From an uncultured Treponema sp. (GTDB lineage: Bacteria; Spirochaetota; Spirochaetia; Treponematales; Treponemataceae), in assembly GCA_937885235.1 (NCBI GenBank), contig CAKZZK010000334.1, positions 1-10,692 on the forward strand: DNA of 10,692 nucleotides. Reading direction: 5' to 3'. Shown piece by piece: positions 6,966 through 10,692 of the stretch. The notes under the pieces are model-generated. The model saw nothing but the letters and a program-made list of their open reading frames with translations. It did no database searches and was not told where the DNA came from. Every line of letters starts with the position of its first letter. The stretch's first letter is position 1. The position numbers were made by a program, and so were the translations under genes.

Positions 6966-7676
6966 TCAGCATCCTTCCTTAAAGAAATACTCTTTCACCA
7001 ATACTTTAAAAAGCTCCATATCATCCGGATATGTCAACTTAAGATTGAGCACTTTCGTCGGAACAGCCTGCATCGGAACGGCATGCTGCAATGCCATTGC
7101 CCCCGCAGAAGTCACAGCCGCAAGTTCCTGATCACTGGCAGCAAAATAAATAGATTTCAAATCGCCATAGAGAAACACTTCAGGAGAAGCACCAGACACA
7201 ATTTCCTGCCGGGGAATGACGCGCCGCACCAGGTTGCCTGCATCGACAGCATAGCAGGTATCATACTGACAGGCGGCCAGCGTGGCCCCTCCCTGCTCCT
7301 TCGCTATTGCAATGGCTTTTTCCACTGCGGCCTTATCAAGGTAAGGGTGCGTTGCATCATGTATGAGAATTATATCATCAGCGGCTGAAAATGCTTCCAC
7401 TGCTTTCAGCCCGCACTTTACTGACTGAGAACGGTTTTCCCCTCCTTGCGACACGAGCATCCGCCCTGCAAACGGTACAGGGCGGATGACATCCTGTACA
7501 AAGGAAATCCACGACTGCGGACAGACGATGCAGATATGTGCAATCTCCTTCATCCGGGCATAAGCCCTGACCACATAATAAAAAACAGGCTTTCCGTCCA
7601 CTTCAAGGAACTGCTTGGGGACTGAAGCCCCCATCCGTGTCCCGCTTCCGCCCATCATGAGCAGCACCGTATTCAT
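6966..7676 (-). CDS. IspD/TarI-family CTP:alditol-phosphate cytidylyltransferase
   Basis: At 236 residues this is normal family length. Seen: MMGGSGTRMG...PKQFL (7-24) with CTP-binding Arg14 and Lys21, GGENRSQSV (78-86), HDATHP (106-111), DT (139-140), Arg156, and LNLKLTYPDD with Lys213 (210-219). The family moves CMP from CTP onto methylerythritol-4-P (IspD) or ribitol-5-P (TarI). Context, between a TagF-like transferase and a polyol-phosphate dehydrogenase, points to an alditol-phosphate substrate rather than isoprenoid synthesis. Two usual signatures are altered: HD-x-x-R-P has His110 in place of Arg, and the QTPQ-x-F segment reads GASPEVF (162-168). This fits a changed acceptor pocket. 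The start overlaps the transferase stop by 4 bases (ATGA) with GGAG upstream. Substrate proposed as galactitol-1-P, with ribitol or another alditol as alternative. Confidence 0.88.
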   Translation of the reverse strand: MNTVLLMMGGSGTRMGASVPKQFLEVDGKPVFYYVVRAYARMKEIAHICIVCPQSWISFVQDVIRPVPFAGRMLVSQGGENRSQSVKCGLKAVEAFSAADDIILIHDATHPYLDKAAVEKAIAIAKEQGGATLAACQYDTCYAVDAGNLVRRVIPRQEIVSGASPEVFLYGDLKSIYFAASDQELAAVTSAGAMALQHAVPMQAVPTKVLNLKLTYPDDMELFKVLVKEYFFKEGC

Positions 7677-8830
7677 TCTCTTTCTCCATCAGACATAATT
7701 TTTCTCACTGCCTCCCCCGCAAGGCGCGAGGAGCAGCCCCTGTCGCAGTTCCCCACGAAGCGCAGGAATGCCTCCTGCCTTCCCCGCCAGTATTCCGCAT
7801 CATACACAGCCACCTGTGCCGCGAGCTCCGCCGCAGTCCGCGCATGGGGATACGGCCATTCCCCGTATGGCATATAGAAGCCCCGCTCCTCCGCCCCGTA
7901 GCCTTCCGGGTCTGCCGCAAGGCGGAACGCGGGACGGCCCAGCAGGGTGAAATCCCACAGGAGCGAGGAATAGTCCGTTATGAGCACGTCCACCGCGCAC
8001 AAAAGCTCCTGCGCGTCATACCAGTCATTACAGCACGCCGTTCCTCCGGGAAAGCCGGTGCAGGGCGCATCCCCGTCAAAATAGTGGGAGCGGGAAAGCA
8101 TCCGCCATTCCCCGCCGAAACGGCGCGACAGTGCAGCAAGCACGGCAGCACAGTCCGCACCGGAAAGCGGCACGGGGTTCATGTCCGTACTGTACGTGGG
8201 GGCAAAAAGAACGACCTGCACTGCTGCATCAAAGCCATACCTTTCCCGCACCGCTTCCCGTATGCCGGACGGCGGGGAAAGCAGTACGTCGCTCCTCGGC
8301 ATTCCCGTCGCAAGCACCCGCTCAGGCGGCAGCGAAAAGGCACGGGAGAATGCCTCCCGCAGGTACAGGCTCGACACAAGCATGTAGTCCATATCCCCGT
8401 ACCACAGGCGCACCGCGGCAGCCTCCCCTTCATTCCGCGCGGCATCCAGCCCTGCCTTTTTGAACGCTCCCCCGCCGTGCCAGGTGTTCATGTACAGCTG
8501 CCCCCGCCGCTTGCAAAGAAAGCCGTCAAGCTTGTCATTCGTCACGAGCAGCTTCGCCCGCGCACACAGGTAATAAAAGCGCAGGCTGCCGAGCCGTATC
8601 ACCGTGCAGCCGGACGGGCAGTCCACCGTCTCAGGCCAGGCGCTCGCCCAGTACAGGCGGTATTCTCCGGAAAAATCCTTCAGGAGGCTCAGGGCTATAT
8701 ATTTCGGATTACAGCAAAAGCCCTTCCGCTTATATGCATAAAAGACAATCCGCTGCCTGTCCAGGGGAAAAAGCCCTGCCAGCGCCTGTACCATGCGGAC
8801 GGCAAGGCGGCGGACACAGCTAAAGCCCAC
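7673..8830 (-). CDS. CDP-glycerol glycerophosphotransferase-family protein (TagF/TagB-like), first copy
   Basis: The 385-residue protein has the family motifs: IVFYAYKRKGFCCNPKYIA (28-46), NTWHGGGAFKKAG with His118 (115-127), GMPRSD (176-181), FAPTY (209-213), ITDYSSLLWDF (284-294) and RGFYM (316-320). It should transfer alditol-phosphate from a CDP-alditol to the polymer at the cytoplasmic membrane face. Its immediate neighbours, an exporter upstream and a cytidylyltransferase upstream of a reductase downstream, suggest that it uses the activated alditol made here. It starts with GTG: the ATPase stop TAG and this GTG share one base, which suggests re-initiation. An in-frame ATG at codon 13 is the alternative and has no ribosome site. 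The last motif region reads FRLAADPEGYGAEERG, where relatives often have a FYAYDLEEY-like stretch, a mild divergence. G+C is near 60%, much higher than its paralogue at 1503-2726. Confidence 0.9.
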   Translation of the reverse strand: MGFSCVRRLAVRMVQALAGLFPLDRQRIVFYAYKRKGFCCNPKYIALSLLKDFSGEYRLYWASAWPETVDCPSGCTVIRLGSLRFYYLCARAKLLVTNDKLDGFLCKRRGQLYMNTWHGGGAFKKAGLDAARNEGEAAAVRLWYGDMDYMLVSSLYLREAFSRAFSLPPERVLATGMPRSDVLLSPPSGIREAVRERYGFDAAVQVVLFAPTYSTDMNPVPLSGADCAAVLAALSRRFGGEWRMLSRSHYFDGDAPCTGFPGGTACCNDWYDAQELLCAVDVLITDYSSLLWDFTLLGRPAFRLAADPEGYGAEERGFYMPYGEWPYPHARTAAELAAQVAVYDAEYWRGRQEAFLRFVGNCDRGCSSRLAGEAVRKIMSDGERE

Positions 8831-9561
8831 TACTTCTGCCCGCGGTATGCCGCGCAGAGCTCCGCCGCATTGCCGGCTGCCCGCACCCTTCCCTTCTCAA
8901 GCCATATCACCCGCGGGCACATGCGCGAGACCAGGTCCGTGTTGTGCGACACGAGTACCACCGTCACCCCGCGGCTTATCAGGCCCTGTATCCGCTCCTC
9001 GCACTTCCTGCGGAAACGGTGGTCTCCTACCGACAGCACCTCGTCCACCAGCAGGATGTCCGGCTCCACGGCGGTCGCCACCGCAAAGCCGAGCCGGCTC
9101 TTCATGCCGCTCGAAAAATTCTTCAGCGGCACGTGCACAAACTCGTGCAGCTCGGAAAAGTCCAGTATCTCGTCAAAATGGCTCTTCATATAGGAATGCG
9201 GATGCCCCTGTATCGCCCCGTTCAGGTAGATGTTTTCCTCTGCCGTCAGCTCAGGGTCAAAGCCCGCACCCAGCTCTATGAGGGGTGCCACCTCACCCTC
9301 TACTTCCACCGTGCCCGATGTGGGCGAAAGCACCCCCGCAAGCAGCTTGAGCGTCGTGCTCTTGCCGCTCCCGTTGTAGCCGATGATGCCCACCAGCTCC
9401 CCGCGCCCTATCTCGAAGGACACGTCGTCGAGCGCCACAAAATCGTCGTATAAAAGCCTGCCCTTCAAAAGCCGGATGACGAACTCCTTGAGCGAGTTCG
9501 TCCCCTCCGCCATCAGGTTGTAGTGCATGGACACCCGGTCCATCCGTATCACTGTATCCAT
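8830..9561 (-). CDS. Polysaccharide/teichoic-acid ABC transporter ATPase (TagH/Wzt-like)
   Basis: The 243-residue ATPase has Walker A GYNGSGKST (61-69), signature FSSGM (149-153), Walker B ILLVDE (169-174) followed by VLSVGD, and switch histidine SH (205-206). The N-terminal extension LKEFVIRLLKGR (24-35) is typical of the TagH/Wzt/KpsT export class. It pairs with the permease eight bases upstream to export an undecaprenyl-linked polymer across the membrane. There is no C-terminal extension: it stops after the nucleotide-binding domain, unlike O-antigen Wzt proteins with a carbohydrate-recognition domain or long TagH proteins. The transporter itself therefore gives no clue to polymer end-capping. 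The stop overlaps the downstream GTG start. Confidence 0.95.
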   Translation of the reverse strand: MDTVIRMDRVSMHYNLMAEGTNSLKEFVIRLLKGRLLYDDFVALDDVSFEIGRGELVGIIGYNGSGKSTTLKLLAGVLSPTSGTVEVEGEVAPLIELGAGFDPELTAEENIYLNGAIQGHPHSYMKSHFDEILDFSELHEFVHVPLKNFSSGMKSRLGFAVATAVEPDILLVDEVLSVGDHRFRRKCEERIQGLISRGVTVVLVSHNTDLVSRMCPRVIWLEKGRVRAAGNAAELCAAYRGQK

Positions 9562-9569
9562 CCGCGCAC

Positions 9570-10352
9570 CTATATATAGAGAATGAACTTCTTCCGCGTC
9601 AGCCGGTATATGAGCGCGCCGGCTGCGAGCGCCGCAAACGAAAACAGGGCACAGAACAGGAGCGTCCTGCCGTCGGGCAGCGTTCCCCGGTACAGCGGTG
9701 CACGGAATGCCTTTACAAAGTGAACCAGGGGGTTCAGCCGGAGCACCGCAGCCTTCCGTGCTGAAAAATTGCTGTCAGAATAAAAGATTGGCGTGGCGTA
9801 ATGCAGCATGGTCAGGAAGACCCCGTAGAGGTGCAGGACATCGCGGAAGAACACCGCAAGCGAGGACAGTATGAGCGATACCCCCGTGCAGAACACGAGC
9901 ATAAGCAGCAGGGGCAGGAGGAAAGCGGGCAGCGCCCATGTAGGCCGTGCCCCCGTTGCCGCCATGATGATTGCAAGCGCCGGCAGGGCGAACACGAGGT
10001 TCACGCAGCTTGCGGCTACGGCGGACACGGGGAACATATATGCGGGCATCTTCACCTTCTTGATGAGCGGCGCGTGCGCTATGACCGAGCGCATTCCCGT
10101 GCGGCTTCCCTCGGAATAGAAATTGAACAGTATCTGCCCCGTGATGAGGTATAAGAGGTAGTTGGGAATATCATGCCTGAACATGGAGGAGAAGATGAAT
10201 GCCTGCACCGCCATGGTCAGAAGCGGGTTGAGCATGCTCCACAGCACGCCGAGCAGGGAGCGGCGGTAGCGCTTCTTTATGGAGTTCGACACCAGTTCGG
10301 CAAGCAGGTAGCCCCGCCGCCTGAGGATGCCTTTCTGTTTTTTATTTTTCAT
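9570..10352 (-). CDS. Polysaccharide/teichoic-acid ABC transporter permease (TagG/Wzm-like, ABC-2)
   Basis: The 260-residue ABC-2 permease has about six membrane helices (roughly 37-57, 63-82, 105-131, 139-166, 172-192, 230-250). Class signatures are present: YRRSLLGVLWSMLNPLL (29-45) in the amphipathic entry to helix 1, KKVKMPAYMFP (98-108), FFRDVLHLY (168-176), ATPIFY (186-191), LNPLVHFVKAFR (206-217). It forms the channel half of the exporter with the ATPase downstream. The first in-frame start is the ATG at 10352, since a stop codon lies two codons upstream. It has no Shine-Dalgarno at normal spacing; the nearest purine run, AAGGGA, is about 20 bases away. It is the first gene of the right block, so its leader may control the whole operon. 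Confidence 0.95.
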   Translation of the reverse strand: MKNKKQKGILRRRGYLLAELVSNSIKKRYRRSLLGVLWSMLNPLLTMAVQAFIFSSMFRHDIPNYLLYLITGQILFNFYSEGSRTGMRSVIAHAPLIKKVKMPAYMFPVSAVAASCVNLVFALPALAIIMAATGARPTWALPAFLLPLLLMLVFCTGVSLILSSLAVFFRDVLHLYGVFLTMLHYATPIFYSDSNFSARKAAVLRLNPLVHFVKAFRAPLYRGTLPDGRTLLFCALFSFAALAAGALIYRLTRKKFILYI

Positions 10353-10630
10353 GTATCATTATTTTTTACAGCTATCCCTTTATGTGCCATTCCCATTCGG
10401 GCAGACTTCTCCCAATGGCACACGGGAATAAATGAGGAAGGACGCTTCCCCGCCCCGTTCCGCAATCACGGATTCGGCTTGACGGAAGCTAATGTCACCC
10501 TGTATCTTTACCGTCCGTGCTATTCCTTTTCTATTACATGTGTTTTCCTCTATAAAAATTTAGTGCAAAAAGCGACGATGCCGCGGCGGCTAAAGCATAA
10601 TTTACGTAAAATTATCTAAATCCTCACAAT
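10353..10630 (-). other. Non-coding leader of the export/polymer operon
   Basis: This stretch of about 280 bases between the upstream terminator and the permease start holds no convincing gene; the open frame on the plus strand lacks a ribosome site and family motifs. It must contain the promoter of the six-gene operon, but I see no clear -35/-10 pair with 16-18 base spacing. Visible structure: a hairpin at 10383-10422 (listed separately) and a TTTACGTAAA palindrome at 10601-10610 in A/T-rich flanks, which could be an operator. No JUMPstart/ops sequence is seen on the transcribed strand. Confidence 0.5.
10383..10422. repeat. Hairpin-forming inverted repeat in the operon leader
   Basis: Perfect 9-base arms TGTGCCATT (10383-10391) and AATGGCACA (10414-10422) flank 22 bases. 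An inner GGG (10399-10401) can pair with CCC (10411-10413), which directly abuts the right arm. This gives a 12-pair stem with a 7-base bulge and a 9-base loop. It ends about 30 bases before the permease start codon and has no following T-run, so it is not an intrinsic terminator. It could be a leader RNA structure or a protein-binding site. Confidence 0.6.
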
Positions 10631-10665
10631 AAAAAAAGCCTTGAGCGCATTATGCAATCAAGGCT
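10631..10665 (-). terminator. Intrinsic terminator of an off-window upstream gene
   Basis: Read on the minus strand, AGCCTTGA and TCAAGGCT pair as an 8-base stem (10658-10665 with 10637-10644), followed by seven T residues (10637-10631). A small inner GCAT/ATGC pairing stabilises the loop. A TAG stop codon (10666-10664) abuts the stem, so the gene to the right may end here. The terminator insulates the operon starting at 10352 from that gene. Confidence 0.8.
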
Positions 10666-10692
10666 ATTTCGGTGCGTAGTAAAGGCTTCTAC

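Noticed and set aside
6966..7676. Housekeeping IspD of the methylerythritol pathway
   Set aside because: Position inside a polymer operon next to a polyol-phosphate dehydrogenase, and changed acceptor motifs, favour an alditol cytidylyltransferase. IspD function is not excluded by sequence alone.
7844..9193. A 449-codon open frame on the plus strand
   Set aside because: It is antisense to the ABC ATPase and transferase, both of which have full motif sets. It has no family motifs and a composition typical of shadow frames in high-G+C DNA.
10262..10269. GGCGGTAG, the core of the ops/JUMPstart element of polysaccharide operons
   Set aside because: It is on the plus strand inside the permease gene, opposite to transcription and downstream of the start, so it cannot act as ops for this operon.
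10534..10539. Start-stop mini-ORF (ATGTAA) behind a GAGGA site in the leader on the minus strand
   Set aside because: A single-codon frame could play a leader role, but one ribosome-site match in A/T-rich text is not evidence enough.
10664..10692. Possible C-terminus of a minus-strand gene ending at a TAG beside the terminator
   Set aside because: Only about eight codons are visible, too few to support a coding call. Mentioned only as context for the terminator.

Overview
The window is a cell-surface polymer locus with at least nine genes in two co-directional blocks on the minus strand, separated by a plus-strand toxin-antitoxin pair. The gene set is a TagGH-like exporter, two TagF-like alditol-phosphate transferases, a cytidylyltransferase and a YfhO-type membrane glycosyltransferase. 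It suggests a Bacillota bacterium (Lachnospiraceae- or Negativicutes-like), though treponemes with similar loci cannot be excluded. By eye, base composition runs from about 35% G+C at the left edge to about 60% at the right edge, so the locus looks mosaic.

Right block, read right to left from 10352 to 4574. An intrinsic terminator of an off-window gene (10631-10665) and a roughly 280-base leader precede six tightly packed genes: ABC-2 permease, ABC ATPase, CDP-glycerol glycerophosphotransferase-family protein, IspD/TarI-type cytidylyltransferase, GatD-like zinc dehydrogenase and GatZ/KbaZ-like protein. Gaps are 8, -1, -4, 1 and 3 bases, so this is very probably one translationally coupled operon.

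Middle. A Phd/YefM-type antitoxin and RelE-type toxin sit on the plus strand (3831-4416) behind a near-consensus promoter whose -10 box lies inside an inverted repeat. They run convergent with the right block and divergent from the left block.

Left block, read right to left from 3757 and leaving the window at base 1. It holds an extended-SDR nucleotide-sugar-type enzyme, a second CDP-glycerol glycerophosphotransferase-family protein and the first 502 residues of a YfhO-family membrane protein. Both junctions are 4-base ATGA overlaps.

How the genes may work together. The most interesting reading is inference. GatZ-like (hexulose-6-phosphate 4-epimerase), GatD-like (reductase) and IspD/TarI-like (CTP transferase) together could run fructose-6-P to tagatose-6-P to galactitol-1-P to CDP-galactitol. 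The TagF-like enzyme would then transfer galactitol-phosphate into a teichoic-acid-like polymer exported by the ABC transporter. Two points support this. The GatD-like protein has an NADP-type change at the cofactor-selecting position, which suits biosynthesis. GatZ has no GatY/KbaY aldolase partner in view. I know of no described gene-level CDP-galactitol pathway.
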